Of a stretch of 64,000 nucleotides of DNA, positions 1 through 10,570 are shown in pieces; position 1 is the stretch's first letter, and each line of letters begins with the position of its first letter. This DNA is from Thauera chlorobenzoica (lineage in GTDB: Bacteria > Pseudomonadota > Gammaproteobacteria > Burkholderiales > Rhodocyclaceae): assembly GCF_001922305.1 (NCBI RefSeq), contig NZ_CP018839.1, positions 3,162,001-3,226,000 on the forward strand, written 5' to 3'. The notes below the pieces were generated by a model, which ran no database searches, was not told where the DNA came from, and saw only the letters and a list, made by a program, of their open reading frames with translations. The position numbers and the translations under genes were made by a program.

Positions 1-1218
<1,218 letters not shown>

Positions 1219-1222
<4 letters not shown>

Positions 1223-1698
1223 TTCTTGTCCAGCTCGGCCAGAATCTGGTCGATCCTCTCGGTGGTCATCCAGCTGCACATGTGATGGTTATTCACCAGC
1301 AGCACCGGGGCGTCGCCACAGGCGCCCATGCACTCGCCTTCCTTCAGCGTGAACTTGCCGTCGGGCGTGGTCTCGTTGAAGTCGATGCCGAGCTTGTGCT
1401 TGAGGTAGTCGGCGGCATGGACGCCGCCGGACAGCGCACAGGGCAGGTTGGTGCACACGGTGATCTTGTGCCGCCCGACCGGCTCGAGGTCGTACATGTT
1501 GTAGAAGCTCGCCACCTCGTAGGCGGCGATCGCCGGCATGTCGAGGTAATCGGCCACGAACTCGATCAGTTCCTTCGGCAGCCAGCCCTTTTCGACCTGG
1601 GCGATCCGCAGCGCGGACATCACCGCGGACTGCTTCTGATCGGGCGGATATTTTGCGATCTCTCGATCGATCTGTTGCAGCGATTCCTGGCTCAGCAT
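1219..1698 (-). CDS. nuoE: NADH-quinone oxidoreductase subunit E
   Basis: The 24-kDa thioredoxin-like subunit of the NADH dehydrogenase module of complex I. It binds the N1a [2Fe-2S] cluster. The protein is 159 aa, the usual length. Cluster cysteines are visible as CTNLPC in the middle and [15 protein letters not shown] near the C-terminus. The reading frame is open further upstream, inside nuoD territory, but the family alignment begins at [17 protein letters not shown]-like ribosome site lies before that ATG. It follows nuoD after about 100 bases and overlaps nuoF by 4 bases. Confidence 0.97.
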
Positions 1699-1796
1699 GT
1701 CGTCTTGATCTTCCGGATAGCCTGCCGATTCTTGTTTGATACCGTGGCGCCCGCGGGCGCCGATTCCCTTCGCGCGGACGCGTGCCGCGCGCCCGC

Positions 1797-3050
1797 TTAC
1801 CGGTCGATTTCGCCGAACACCACGTCCATCGTGCCGATGATCGCGACCACGTCGGCGATCATGTGGCCGCGGGCCAGTTCGTCCATCGCCGCGAGGTGGG
1901 CAAAGCCCGGTGCGCGCAGCTTCAGGCGATACGGCTTGTTGGCCCCATCGGAGACGGCATAGACGCCGAACTCGCCCTTCGGGTGCTCGATCGCGGCATA
2001 GACTTCGCCTTTCGGCACGTGCATGCCTTCGGAAAAGAGCTTGAAGTGGTGGATCAGCTCTTCCATGTTCGACTTCATGTCCGCACGCGCGGGCGGGGCG
2101 ACCTTGTGGTTGTCGGTGATCACCGGCCCGGGATTCTTGCGCAGCCAGTCGATGCACTGGCGGATGATGCGGTTCGACTGGCGCATCTCTTCCATGCGGC
2201 ACAGGTAACGGTCGTAGCAGTCGCCGTTCTTGCCGATCGGGATGTCGAAGTCCATGCGGTCGTAGACTTCATAGGGCTGCTTCTTGCGCAGATCCCAGGC
2301 GATGCCCGAACCGCGCAGCATCGGCCCGGTGAAGCCCCACGCCAGTGCCTGCTCCGGCGAAACGACGCCGATGCCGACGGTGCGCTGCTTCCAGATCCGG
2401 TTGTCGGTGAGCAGGGTCTCGTATTCGTCGCAGTAGGTCGGGAAGCGGTCGGTGAAGTCTTCCAGGAAATCGAGCAGCGAGCCTTCGCGGCTGGCATTGA
2501 GCTCGCGGACCGTCTTCTCGTTCTTGAACTTGTTGACCTCGTACTTCGGCATCCGGTCCGGCAGGTCGCGATAAACGCCGCCCGGCCGGTAGTAGGCTGC
2601 ATGCATGCGCGCGCCGGACACCGCCTCGTAGACGTCCATCAGGTCTTCGCGCTCGCGGAAGGTGTACAGCACCATCGTCATCGCACCGATGTCGAGCGCG
2701 TGGGTGCCGATGTTAAGCAGGTGGTTCAGGATCCGCGTGACCTCGTCGAACATGACGCGGATGTACTGGGCGCGCTCCGGCACCTGAACGCCGAGCAGCT
2801 TCTCGATCGCCATGCAGTAGGCATGCTCGTTGCACATCATCGAGACGTAGTCGAGGCGGTCCATGTAGGGCACCGACTGGACCCAGGTGCGGGTCTCGGC
2901 CAGCTTTTCGGTGCCGCGGTGCAGCAGGCCGATGTGCGGATCGGCACGCTCGACGACTTCGCCATCCAGCTCCAGCACCAGGCGCAGGACGCCGTGGGCG
3001 GAAGGATGCTGCGGGCCGAAGTTGATCGTGTAATTGCGGATCTCAGCCAT
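1797..3050 (-). CDS. nuoD: NADH-quinone oxidoreductase subunit D
   Basis: The 49-kDa subunit of complex I, which lines the quinone-binding pocket with NuoB. The protein is 417 aa and starts [20 protein letters not shown]. The GPQHPSAHG motif carries the quinone-pocket histidine. It has the family core [14 protein letters not shown] and ends in the normal [10 protein letters not shown]. It overlaps the end of nuoC by 8 bases. NuoC and NuoD are separate genes here, unlike the fused nuoCD of enterobacteria. Confidence 0.98.
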   Translation of the reverse strand: MAEIRNYTINFGPQHPSAHGVLRLVLELDGEVVERADPHIGLLHRGTEKLAETRTWVQSVPYMDRLDYVSMMCNEHAYCMAIEKLLGVQVPERAQYIRVMFDEVTRILNHLLNIGTHALDIGAMTMVLYTFREREDLMDVYEAVSGARMHAAYYRPGGVYRDLPDRMPKYEVNKFKNEKTVRELNASREGSLLDFLEDFTDRFPTYCDEYETLLTDNRIWKQRTVGIGVVSPEQALAWGFTGPMLRGSGIAWDLRKKQPYEVYDRMDFDIPIGKNGDCYDRYLCRMEEMRQSNRIIRQCIDWLRKNPGPVITDNHKVAPPARADMKSNMEELIHHFKLFSEGMHVPKGEVYAAIEHPKGEFGVYAVSDGANKPYRLKLRAPGFAHLAAMDELARGHMIADVVAIIGTMDVVFGEIDR

Positions 3051-3648
3051 GGCCGACGTCCCCGTAGTTCTCTTCGCGCACGATGCGCGGCGTGTTCTCG
3101 CGCGGCTCGATGGTCACCGGCTGATAGACGACCCTGCCCTGTTCCGGGTCGTAACGCATTTCGACGTAGCCCGACACCGGGAAGTCCTTGCGGAACGGAT
3201 GACCGACGAAACCGTAGTCGGTGAGGATGCGGCGCAGGTCGGGATGGCCGGCGTACATGATGCCGTACAGATCAAAGGACTCGCGCTCGAACCAGTTGGC
3301 GCTCGGCCACACATCGACGACCGAATCGACTACCGGGAAATCGTCGTCCTCGGCGAACACCCGTACACGCAATCGCCAGTTGTGCCTGACCGAAGTCAGG
3401 TGAGCCACGGAAGCGAAACGCCGGCCTTCCCAGGCGGCATTGCCATAAGTGGAATAATCGAGCCCCGAAATGTCGATCAGCTGATCGAAGCGCAAGTCGT
3501 CATGATCGCGCAGCTTGCGCGCGATGCGCAGATATTCGGTGGCGGCGACTTCGATCGTGAGCTCGCCGCGGTCGAGCACCAGCGACCGGATGCGGTCGCC
3601 GAATACATCGCGCAAGGCCTGGCTCAGGCGTTCAAGTTTGGCACTCAT
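3043..3648 (-). CDS. nuoC: NADH-quinone oxidoreductase subunit C
   Basis: The 30-kDa peripheral-arm subunit of complex I, 201 aa. It has the family signature around residues 130-160 ([20 protein letters not shown], followed by [19 protein letters not shown]). The frame is open about 63 codons upstream into nuoB, but homologues begin at [17 protein letters not shown], so ATG at 3646-3648 is chosen. The gap to nuoB is 14 bases and the gene overlaps nuoD, so all sit on one transcript. Confidence 0.97.
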   Translation of the reverse strand: MSAKLERLSQALRDVFGDRIRSLVLDRGELTIEVAATEYLRIARKLRDHDDLRFDQLIDISGLDYSTYGNAAWEGRRFASVAHLTSVRHNWRLRVRVFAEDDDFPVVDSVVDVWPSANWFERESFDLYGIMYAGHPDLRRILTDYGFVGHPFRKDFPVSGYVEMRYDPEQGRVVYQPVTIEPRENTPRIVREENYGDVGHG

Positions 3649-3662
3649 GTCTGGGACACCCT

Positions 3663-4139
3663 TCAGCGCGCAATCGTGTTGGTGCGCTTGATCTTGTTCT
3701 GGAGCTGCAGAATGCCGTAGATCAGCGCCTCGGCCGTCGGCGGACAGCCCGGCACATAGACGTCGACCGGCACGATCCGGTCGCAGCCACGCACCACCGA
3801 GTAGGAATAGTGATAGTAGCCGCCACCATTGGCGCACGACCCCATGGAAATGACCCAGCGCGGCTCCGACATCTGGTCATAGACCTTGCGCAGCGCCGGC
3901 GCCATCTTGTTGCACAGCGTACCGGCCACGATCATCAGATCGGACTGGCGCGGACTGGGCCGGAACACGACGCCGAAGCGGTCGAGGTCATAGCGCGAAC
4001 AGCCCGCATGAATCATTTCCACCGCACAACAGGCCAGACCGAAGGTCATCGGCCACAACGAACCGGTGCGCGTCCAATTGATGACCGCATCGAGCGAGGT
4101 GGTAACAAACCCCTCGCGGAAGACGCCCTCAATGCTCAT
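3663..4139 (-). CDS. nuoB: NADH-quinone oxidoreductase subunit B
   Basis: Carries cluster N2, the last iron-sulfur centre before quinone. The protein is 158 aa. The cluster ligands are visible: the tandem pair in GLACCAVEM, the cysteine in [16 protein letters not shown], and [15 protein letters not shown]. Only 3 bases separate it from nuoA. Confidence 0.98.
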   Translation of the reverse strand: MSIEGVFREGFVTTSLDAVINWTRTGSLWPMTFGLACCAVEMIHAGCSRYDLDRFGVVFRPSPRQSDLMIVAGTLCNKMAPALRKVYDQMSEPRWVISMGSCANGGGYYHYSYSVVRGCDRIVPVDVYVPGCPPTAEALIYGILQLQNKIKRTNTIAR

Positions 4140-4142
4140 GCA

Positions 4143-4517
4143 TTACTCCCAGTCGAGTGCGCCGTTTTTCCACTCGACGATGTACCCGATGACCAGAACC
4201 GTGAGAAAGACCATCACCGAGCCGAACACGAACCAGGCCAGCTCGCCGGCGGCAATGAATTCCTGAAAGACCGTCGCCCAGGGAAAGAGGAAGGCGATTT
4301 CGAGATCGAACAGGATGAAGAGAATGGCGATCAGGTAATAGCGAACGTCGAACTTCATGCGGGCGTCTTCAAACGCCTCGAAGCCGCATTCGTAGGGAGA
4401 GAGCTTTTCGCCGTCAGGGCGATAGGGCGCGAGAAGTCGCCCAAGAATGACAGGAGCAAGCCCGAAACCAAGTCCAACGAGAATGAACACCAATACGGGA
4501 AAATAATTTTCCAGCAT
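4143..4517 (-). CDS. nuoA: NADH-quinone oxidoreductase subunit A
   Basis: Small membrane subunit of complex I and first gene of the nuo operon. It is 124 aa with three predicted transmembrane helices (about residues 5-28, 65-85 and 95-115). The signature [20 protein letters not shown] and the conserved acidic stretch [15 protein letters not shown] are both present. Upstream is a short AT-richer leader and a hairpin separating it from the tRNA-Leu, so the nuo promoter should lie at about 4518-4590. Confidence 0.97.
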   Translation of the reverse strand: MLENYFPVLVFILVGLGFGLAPVILGRLLAPYRPDGEKLSPYECGFEAFEDARMKFDVRYYLIAILFILFDLEIAFLFPWATVFQEFIAAGELAWFVFGSVMVFLTVLVIGYIVEWKNGALDWE

Positions 4518-4587
4518 GTTCAGAAACCCCCATTGCGTTCGACAGCGTCAACGATGCGCTGCAATTATTGTTTTGGCTGCTCTGCAT

Positions 4588-4615
4588 GGAAACGCCCGCA
4601 AATGCGGGCGTTTCC
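4588..4615 (-). terminator. Perfect 13-bp hairpin downstream of tRNA-Leu
   Basis: GGAAACGCCCGCA, two bases, then its exact complement TGCGGGCGTTTCC. On the minus strand it follows the tRNA-Leu by only 6 bases and precedes nuoA. The T run is short (GTTTCC), so it may be a weak intrinsic terminator or a processing hairpin for the tRNA 3' end. Confidence 0.6.
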
Positions 4616-4621
4616 GGAATA

Positions 4622-4706
4622 TGGTGCCGACGATGAGACTCGAACTCATACGGCTTTCGCCACTACCCCCTCAAGATAGCGTGTCTACCAATTTCACCAC
4701 GTCGGC
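4622..4706 (-). tRNA. leuU: tRNA-Leu (anticodon GAG)
   Basis: The minus strand reads GCCGACG, the D arm GGTGAAATTGGTAGACAC, then the anticodon stem CTATC/GGTAG with loop TTGAGGG, so the anticodon is GAG (decoding CUC/CUU). It has a long class II variable arm, the T arm GAGTTCGAGTCTC and an encoded CCA end. The length is 85 nt including CCA. It sits between secG and nuoA. Confidence 0.95.
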
Positions 4707-4772
4707 GCTTCGTTCAGAAAGCCAAAGAATTATACGGGTTTTTACGCAGTGCGCAAAGACTCGCAAGGATAA

Positions 4773-5132
4773 TTATTTGGGAATCGACTGCGCCGGAGAG
4801 GTGTCGGCCGGAGCCCCCGGAGCAACCGGGATCGGCTCGCTCGCGGGCGCGCCCTGCACCCCTTCCATGACGCTGGAAGGCGCGGCCGGCTTGTTGCTGG
4901 CAAGATAGCTCAGCCCCAGGCTGGTGATGAAAAACGCCGTCGCCAGCACCGCAGTGGTACGGCTCAGGAAGTTCGCCGACCCGGACGAACCGAACAGGCT
5001 GCCCGACGATCCGCTGCCGAATGCCGCCCCCATATCGGCACCTTTGCCGTGCTGCACAAGAACGAGCCCAATGACTGCCAGACCGACCAGCACATGGACA
5101 GTGAGCACCAGGGAAAAAAGATAGTCGCCCAT
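4773..5132 (-). CDS. secG: Preprotein translocase subunit SecG
   Basis: Inner-membrane accessory subunit of the SecYEG channel. The protein is 119 aa with two transmembrane helices (about 3-25 and 52-75) joined by the conserved glycine-rich loop [21 protein letters not shown] Pro/Ala-rich tail follows, as is usual in betaproteobacteria. The frame is open 35 codons upstream, but [17 protein letters not shown] matches the family start. It lies 37 bases after tpiA, probably on the same transcript as the downstream tRNA. Confidence 0.95.
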   Translation of the reverse strand: MGDYLFSLVLTVHVLVGLAVIGLVLVQHGKGADMGAAFGSGSSGSLFGSSGSANFLSRTTAVLATAFFITSLGLSYLASNKPAAPSSVMEGVQGAPASEPIPVAPGAPADTSPAQSIPK

Positions 5133-5169
5133 CACTAACCTTGAAAAAACCAAACGATTAAACAACCCA

Positions 5170-5907
5170 TCAAGCCGGATCTGCCGCTGCGCCGCAGATC
5201 GCCATGAAATCAACCGCCACCAGCGATGCCCCGCCAATCAGGCCGCCATCGACATCCGCCACCGCGAAGATCTCGCGCGCATTCCCGGGCTTGACGCTGC
5301 CGCCATAGAGGATCCGCACCGACTCCGCTTCGACCCCATGCGCCACCAGCCAGGCGCGGATACCGCCATGCACTTCGGCCACCTGCTCGGCACTGGCCGA
5401 GGATCCGCTGCCGATCGCCCATACCGGCTCGTACGCCAGCACCACCGAGGCCATCGCCGCCACCCCGAGCACTTCGAGCACCGCTGCGAGCTGACGACCG
5501 ATCACCGCCATCACCCGCCCGGCGTCACGCTCGGCGAGGGTTTCGCCCACACAGACGATCGGCACCACGCCTGCCGCCAGCGCCGCACGCGCCTTGCGCC
5601 CGACGGTGACGTCCTGCTCACCGAACAGCGCCCGGCGCTCGGAATGACCGACGATGACATAGCGGCAACCGAATTCGGCCAGCATCGACGCGCTTACCTC
5701 TCCGGTATAGGCCCCGGCGGCATACTCGCTGACGTCCTGCGCACCGAGCGCCAGTCCGCCCGGTCGCTGCTGCAGCTGGGCGAGATACGGGTAGGGGACG
5801 CACACGGCGACTTCCACCCCCGGGCTTGCCTCGAGCTGATCGAGCAGGACACGATTGGCGACAAGACTGCCATTCATCTTCCAGTTGCCGGCGACGAGTC
5901 TGATCAT
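5170..5907 (-). CDS. tpiA: Triosephosphate isomerase
   Basis: Interconverts dihydroxyacetone phosphate and glyceraldehyde 3-phosphate in glycolysis and gluconeogenesis. The protein is 245 aa. It starts [13 protein letters not shown] (catalytic Lys in NWKMN). It contains the catalytic His in VGHSERR, the catalytic Glu in [13 protein letters not shown], and the phosphate-binding loop [10 protein letters not shown] with GLIGGASL. All active-site residues are present. It heads the tpiA-secG-tRNA unit, divergent from the ars operon. Confidence 0.98.
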   Translation of the reverse strand: MIRLVAGNWKMNGSLVANRVLLDQLEASPGVEVAVCVPYPYLAQLQQRPGGLALGAQDVSEYAAGAYTGEVSASMLAEFGCRYVIVGHSERRALFGEQDVTVGRKARAALAAGVVPIVCVGETLAERDAGRVMAVIGRQLAAVLEVLGVAAMASVVLAYEPVWAIGSGSSASAEQVAEVHGGIRAWLVAHGVEAESVRILYGGSVKPGNAREIFAVADVDGGLIGGASLVAVDFMAICGAAADPA

Positions 5908-6048
5908 GTGGCGCGCTTATCTACAAGCTAAACCGATGGATTATAGGACGGCAAGGCATGCCTCGCAAATCGGATCCGCCGCTCCGCACCAGCAAGACGG
6001 GTGCCACGAGCTTGCACTGGACTCGAAGTCGGATTAGCATCTGAACCG

Positions 6049-6066
6049 TTCAACAATATTTGTACT
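6049..6066. promoter_or_regulatory. Putative ArsR operator
   Basis: The AT-rich segment TTCAACAATATTTGTACT contains the dyad ACAA-N3-TTGT (6053-6063), 19 bases before the arsR ATG. It is the only AT-rich dyad in an otherwise GC-rich leader. ArsR repressors typically bind such imperfect dyads over their own promoter. Binding is inferred from position only. Confidence 0.5.
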
Positions 6067-6081
6067 ATCAAAAAGATCCAG

Positions 6082-6462
6082 ATGGAGAAACGAAGCGCCC
6101 TGCAGGTCTTCGAAGCCCTGTCGTCCGGCATCCGCCTCGACGTCTACCGCTGCCTCGTGGTCGCCGGACGCCAGGGTATGGTTGCAGGTGAAATTGCCGC
6201 CACACTCGACATCCCGCCGACCAATCTCTCGTTCCACCTCAAGAACCTGACCCAGTCCGGGCTTCTGAACGTGGCGCAGGAAGGGCGCTTCCAGCGCTAC
6301 CGCGCCAACATCGAGACGATGCTCGAGGTCATCGCCTACCTCACCGAAAATTGCTGCGCAGGACGTCCGCACGAGTGCGCCGACTTCCGCCGGAGCCAGC
6401 CCGGCCTCGCCGCCCTGCTCCCCCCGCTCGACTGCCCTGCCGAAGAATCCGATCACCCATGA
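6082..6462 (+). CDS. arsR: ArsR-family metalloregulatory repressor
   Basis: A winged-helix repressor of the downstream ars genes, 126 aa. The HTH region reads VAGEIAATLDIPPTNLSFHL (about residues 34-53), followed by the wing QEGRFQRYR. Cysteines near the C-terminus (ENCCAGRPHEC, about residues 92-102) are a plausible arsenite site. Their placement differs from the classical ELCVC site inside the recognition helix, so this is a C-terminal-cysteine type. The start MEKRSALQVFEALSSG fits the family. The stop overlaps the next start (ATGA, 6459-6462), coupling it to arsC. Confidence 0.9.
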   Translation: MEKRSALQVFEALSSGIRLDVYRCLVVAGRQGMVAGEIAATLDIPPTNLSFHLKNLTQSGLLNVAQEGRFQRYRANIETMLEVIAYLTENCCAGRPHECADFRRSQPGLAALLPPLDCPAEESDHP

Positions 6463-6944
6463 ACGTCCTTTTCTTGTGTACCGGCAATTCCTGCCGCTCC
6501 ATCCTTGCCGAAGCCACGTTCAATGCTCTGGCGCCCGCCCCGCTGCGGGCGATGAGCGCCGGCAGCCAGCCTGCCGGCTACGTCCACCCGCATTCACTGG
6601 CGCTGCTCGCCCGCGAAGGAATCCCCACCGCGGGCTGCCGCAGCAAGTCATGGAACGAGCTCCCCGCCACGCCCGACGTGGTCATCACCGTCTGCGCCAG
6701 CGCCGCCGGCGAAAGCTGCCCGGTTTATCTGGCCCCGGTGCCGCGCGCCCACTGGGGCGTGGACGACCCGGCCAGGGCCACCGGCACGACGGCCGAAATC
6801 GACGCCGCGTTCGAATCCGCCTACCGCATCCTGCGCCACCGCATCGAAGCCTTCCTCGCCCTGCCGGCCGACCTTGCCGCACGGGATCCGCAACGGTTCC
6901 GGCACGAACTCGCGCACATCGGCACCCTCGTACCGGCAAAATAG
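6459..6944 (+). CDS. arsC: Arsenate reductase, low-molecular-weight phosphatase type
   Basis: Reduces arsenate to arsenite for export. The protein is 161 aa. The N-terminal P-loop LFLCTGNSCRS gives the CX5R active site (first Cys about residue 7). A later motif with further cysteines (VITVCASAAGESCPVYLA) resembles the resolving-cysteine region of thioredoxin-coupled ArsC. HWGVDDPARATG holds the aspartate general acid region. It is of the LMW-PTP fold, not the glutaredoxin-coupled plasmid R773 type. It overlaps arsR by 4 bases. Confidence 0.92.
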   Translation: MNVLFLCTGNSCRSILAEATFNALAPAPLRAMSAGSQPAGYVHPHSLALLAREGIPTAGCRSKSWNELPATPDVVITVCASAAGESCPVYLAPVPRAHWGVDDPARATGTTAEIDAAFESAYRILRHRIEAFLALPADLAARDPQRFRHELAHIGTLVPAK

Positions 6945-7018
6945 CGCGGCAAGCTTTCAACCCCGCCATGCAGGCCCCCTGGATGGCACCCACGCAGCTT
7001 CCACAGGAGAACCGCAAC

Positions 7019-7381
7019 ATGAGCACCATCCAGATCTTCGACCCCGCGCTGTGCTGCCCCACCGGCGTCTGCGGCACCGACGTCGATCCGATGTTCGCCA
7101 AGGCCGCCGCCGACCTCGACTGGGCCAAGGAAGAAGGCATCGCCATCGAACGCTTCAACCTCGCCATGGACCCCCAGGCTTTCGCCGCCAACGCGGTGGT
7201 CAAGGCCTTCCTCGAGCGCTCCGGCGAGGACGCCCTGCCCCTGATCCTGGTCGACGGCGAAATGATGCTCGCCGGTCGTTACCCGAACCGCGCCGAGCTG
7301 TCGCGCTGGGCCGGGGTGTCCTCCCCCAAGCTCAATCCGGTGCCGGCCGGCAACTGCTGCAGCGGCGGCCACTGCGGCTGA
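7019..7381 (+). CDS. arsD: ArsD arsenite metallochaperone
   Basis: Cytoplasmic chaperone that delivers arsenite to ArsA. The protein is 120 aa. It has the vicinal pair plus third cysteine in DPALCCPTGVCG (Cys12, Cys13, Cys18), which is the essential site in known ArsD. A C-terminal pair and single Cys in GNCCSGGHCG match the two extra sites of the R773 protein. An AGGAG ribosome site lies 9 bases before ATG. Its presence together with arsA is the usual pairing. Confidence 0.94.
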   Translation: MSTIQIFDPALCCPTGVCGTDVDPMFAKAAADLDWAKEEGIAIERFNLAMDPQAFAANAVVKAFLERSGEDALPLILVDGEMMLAGRYPNRAELSRWAGVSSPKLNPVPAGNCCSGGHCG

Positions 7382-7393
7382 GCACGGCGCGCG

Positions 7394-7418
7394 CCCGTCC
7401 CCGCCCTGCGGGGGCGGG
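7394..7418. other. Intercistronic GC hairpin between arsD and arsA
   Basis: CCCGTCCCCG and CGGGGGCGGG form a 10-bp stem (one G-T pair) around a 5-base loop, 13 bases after the arsD stop. No T run follows on the plus strand, so it is not an obvious terminator. It may affect mRNA decay or the ratio of ArsD to ArsA. The rest of the 181-base gap shows nothing recognisable. Confidence 0.45.
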
Positions 7419-7562
7419 TCCGGCAGCCGCGACGGGGCAGGTTCCGCCCTCGGGCGCCGCTTGCCGAGCTGTCGCCGACCGGTCCTCTGTGTGCATTGCC
7501 CACCGCCCGCCGGCATGCCGCCCCGATCCTTCCGATCCTCTGCTCCCGTGACTTCAGCCGCC

Positions 7563-9353
7563 ATGCACTTTCTCGAACATCCGCCCCGCCACCTGTTCTT
7601 CACCGGCAAGGGCGGCGTCGGCAAAACCTCGATCGCCTGCGCCACCGCGGTCCGCCTGGCCGATGCCGGGCGCCGGGTGCTGCTGGTCAGCACCGATCCG
7701 GCCTCCAACGTCGGCCAGGTGTTCGGCGTCGAGATCGGCGACCGCATCACCCCGATTCCCGCCGTGCCGCGGCTGTCCGCGCTCGAGATCGACCCCGAGG
7801 CGGCCGCCCGCGCCTACCGCGAGCGCATCGTCGGCCCGGTCCGCGGCGTCCTCCCCGACAGCGTGGTGCGCGGCATCGAAGAGCAGCTCTCGGGTGCGTG
7901 CACCACCGAAATCGCCGCCTTCGACGAGTTCACCGGCCTGCTCACCGATGGCGAACTGGCGCAGGCATTCGAGCACATCGTGTTCGACACTGCCCCGACC
8001 GGCCACACCATCCGCCTGCTGCAGCTCCCCGGGGCATGGACCGGCTTCCTCGACGACAGCAGCAGCGGCGCTTCCTGCCTCGGCCCCCTCGCCGGCCTGG
8101 AAAAGCAGCGCCAGCAATACCGCGCGGCGGTCGATGCGCTCGCGGCCCCCGCCCTGACCCGCCTCGTGCTGGTCGCCCGCGCCCAGGCCTCGACCCTGCG
8201 CGAAGTCGCACGGACTCACGCAGAGCTCGCCGCGATCGGCCTCGGGCGCCAGTTCCTCGTCATCAACGGCGTGCTGCCGGCCGAAGCCGTCGAGGACGAT
8301 GCGCTCGCCGCGGCGATCGCCCGCCGCGAGGCCGAGTCACTCGAGCGCTGTCCGGCCGTCCTGCGCGCCCTGCCCACCGACCGCATCGCGCTGATGCCGT
8401 TCAACCTCGTCGGCCTGGCGGCCCTGCGCGCGTTGCTGGCGCCGGCGGCCGCAACCACGGCCGGCACGAGCACGGCCGCCGGCCGGCATTCGGACCGCGC
8501 GCCGGAGCCGCTTCCCGCCCTGCCCGGACTTTCCGCCCTGGTCGATGAGATCGCCCCGGGCGGCCACGGCCTGGTGATGCTGATGGGCAAGGGCGGAGTG
8601 GGCAAGACCACGCTGGCCGCTGCGATCGCAGTCGAGCTCGCCCACCGCGGCCACGACGTGCACCTGAGCACCTCCGACCCTGCCGCCCATCTCGACGAGA
8701 CCCTCGCCGGCGGGCTCGTCCACCTGACCGTCAGCCGCATCGATCCCCAGGCCGAAACCGAGCGTTACCGCAACGACGTCCTCGCCACCAAGGGCGAGGC
8801 CCTCGATGCACGCGGCCGCGCCCTCCTCGAAGAAGACCTGCGCTCGCCGTGCACCGAGGAAATCGCCGTCTTCCAGGCCTTCTCGCGCATCATCCGCGAC
8901 GCCGGACGCAAGTTCGTCGTCATGGACACCGCCCCCACCGGCCACACCCTGCTGCTGCTCGATGCCACCGGCGCCTATCACCGCGAGGTCGCACGCAACA
9001 TGGACAAGAGCGGCATCGCCCACTTCACCACGCCGATGCTGCAGCTGCAGGACCCGGCCCAGACCAAGGTGCTGATCGTCACCCTGGCCGAGACCACGCC
9101 GGTGCTCGAAGCGGCCCGCCTGCAGGCCGACCTGCGCCGCGCCGGCATCGAGCCGTGGGCGTGGATCATCAACAACAGTCTGGCTGCAGCCGCTCCGCAC
9201 GCGCCCCTGCTCGCCCGCCGTGCCGCCGCAGAAGGACCGCAGATCGCCGCGGTGCGCGAGCATCATGCCCGCCGCGTCGCGCTGGTGCCACTGCAGGCCG
9301 AAGAGCCGGTCGGCGTCGACCGTCTGCTGGCGCTCGCCGGCGGCAAGTGCTAG
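7563..9353 (+). CDS. arsA: Arsenite-stimulated pump ATPase ArsA (two-domain)
   Basis: Soluble ATPase that energises arsenite export. The protein is 596 aa with two homologous halves. The P-loops GKGGVGKT are at residues 15-22 and 342-349. The switch motif DTAPTGHT occurs in both halves. CTTEI in the first half and CTEEI in the second correspond to metalloid-site cysteines of known ArsA. The frame is open upstream, but MHFLEHPPRHLFFTGKGG fits the family start. No strong ribosome site is visible. It works with ArsD (delivery) and the following Acr3 permease. Confidence 0.95.
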   Translation: MHFLEHPPRHLFFTGKGGVGKTSIACATAVRLADAGRRVLLVSTDPASNVGQVFGVEIGDRITPIPAVPRLSALEIDPEAAARAYRERIVGPVRGVLPDSVVRGIEEQLSGACTTEIAAFDEFTGLLTDGELAQAFEHIVFDTAPTGHTIRLLQLPGAWTGFLDDSSSGASCLGPLAGLEKQRQQYRAAVDALAAPALTRLVLVARAQASTLREVARTHAELAAIGLGRQFLVINGVLPAEAVEDDALAAAIARREAESLERCPAVLRALPTDRIALMPFNLVGLAALRALLAPAAATTAGTSTAAGRHSDRAPEPLPALPGLSALVDEIAPGGHGLVMLMGKGGVGKTTLAAAIAVELAHRGHDVHLSTSDPAAHLDETLAGGLVHLTVSRIDPQAETERYRNDVLATKGEALDARGRALLEEDLRSPCTEEIAVFQAFSRIIRDAGRKFVVMDTAPTGHTLLLLDATGAYHREVARNMDKSGIAHFTTPMLQLQDPAQTKVLIVTLAETTPVLEAARLQADLRRAGIEPWAWIINNSLAAAAPHAPLLARRAAAEGPQIAAVREHHARRVALVPLQAEEPVGVDRLLALAGGKC

Positions 9354-9410
9354 TTTCCGCGCCCCCGCATCTCGCGTTCAGCCCTCGTTTCCGCCCCCAC
9401 TGGAGCCTCC

Positions 9411-10493
9411 ATGTCCGCCCAATGTGAAGTCGTCGGCAAGAAAGCGGCCGCAGCCCCGATCAGCTTCTTCGAACGCTACCTCAGCCTCTGGGTGTTCCTC
9501 TGCATCGTCGCCGGCACCGCCTTCGGCCAGGCCGCGCCCGACCTTGCACAGGCGGTCGGCGCGCTCGAGATCGCCCACGTCAACCTCCCGGTCGGGCTGC
9601 TGATCTGGGTCATGATCATCCCGATGCTGATGAAGATCGACTTCGGCGCGCTGCACGAAGTGCGCGAGCAGAAAGCCGGCATGGCCGTCACCCTGTTCGT
9701 GAACTGGGCGGTGAAGCCGTTCACGATGGCGCTGCTGGGCTGGATCTTCATCCGCCATGTGTTCGCCCCCTGGCTGCCAGCAGAACAGCTCGACAGCTAC
9801 ATCGCCGGCCTGATCCTGCTCGGCGCCGCACCGTGCACGGCGATGGTGTTCGTGTGGAGCAACCTGTGCCGCGGCAACGCCAACTTCACCCTGACCCAGG
9901 TCGCGCTCAACGATCTGGTCATGGTGTTCGCCTTCGCCCCGATCGTCGCCCTGCTGCTGGGCGTGTCCTCGATCCCGGTGCCGTGGGACACGCTGACGCT
10001 GTCGGTGCTGATGTACATCGTCATCCCGCTGGCGATCGCCCAGTTCATCCGCGCCCGCCTGCTGCGGCGCGGCCGCGCCGCCCTCGACGCCGCGCTGGCG
10101 CGCATCGGCCCCTTCTCCATCCTCGCGCTCCTCGCCACCCTGGTGCTGCTGTTCTCGTTCCAGGGCGGGACGATCATCGCCCAGCCGGCGATCATCGCCA
10201 TGCTCGCGGTGCCGATCCTGCTCCAGACCCTGTTCATCGCCGCGCTCGGCTACGGGCTGAACCGCAAGCTCAAGGTGCGCCACGACGTCGCCGGCCCATC
10301 GACGATGATCGGCGCCTCCAACTTCTTCGAGCTCGCGGTGGCGGTGGCGATCGTGCTCTACGGCTTCGATTCCGGCGCCGCGCTGGCGACGGTGGTCGGC
10401 GTGCTGATCGAGGTGCCGGTGATGCTGTGGCTGGTGAAGATGGTGACGCGCACGCGGCGCTGGTACGAGCGCGCACTGCCGGCTTCGGCCTGA
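9411..10493 (+). CDS. acr3: Arsenite efflux permease, Acr3 family
   Basis: Inner-membrane arsenite exporter of the BASS superfamily, 360 aa with about ten hydrophobic segments. The family-conserved cysteine is in LLGAAPCTAMVFVWS (Cys142), a residue essential for arsenite transport in studied Acr3 proteins. NWAVKPFTMA and ASNFFELAVAVAI are also typical. A GGAG site is 5 bases before ATG. ArsA is best known with ArsB, but ArsA/Acr3 pairings are common in proteobacteria. Confidence 0.94.
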   Translation: MSAQCEVVGKKAAAAPISFFERYLSLWVFLCIVAGTAFGQAAPDLAQAVGALEIAHVNLPVGLLIWVMIIPMLMKIDFGALHEVREQKAGMAVTLFVNWAVKPFTMALLGWIFIRHVFAPWLPAEQLDSYIAGLILLGAAPCTAMVFVWSNLCRGNANFTLTQVALNDLVMVFAFAPIVALLLGVSSIPVPWDTLTLSVLMYIVIPLAIAQFIRARLLRRGRAALDAALARIGPFSILALLATLVLLFSFQGGTIIAQPAIIAMLAVPILLQTLFIAALGYGLNRKLKVRHDVAGPSTMIGASNFFELAVAVAIVLYGFDSGAALATVVGVLIEVPVMLWLVKMVTRTRRWYERALPASA

Positions 10494-10570
10494 GGCGGGG
10501 CGGGCGCGTCCGCCGATGCATTTTTCACCCGAGCGCACGCATCCTCCAACACACTGATCGGGCCGACACG

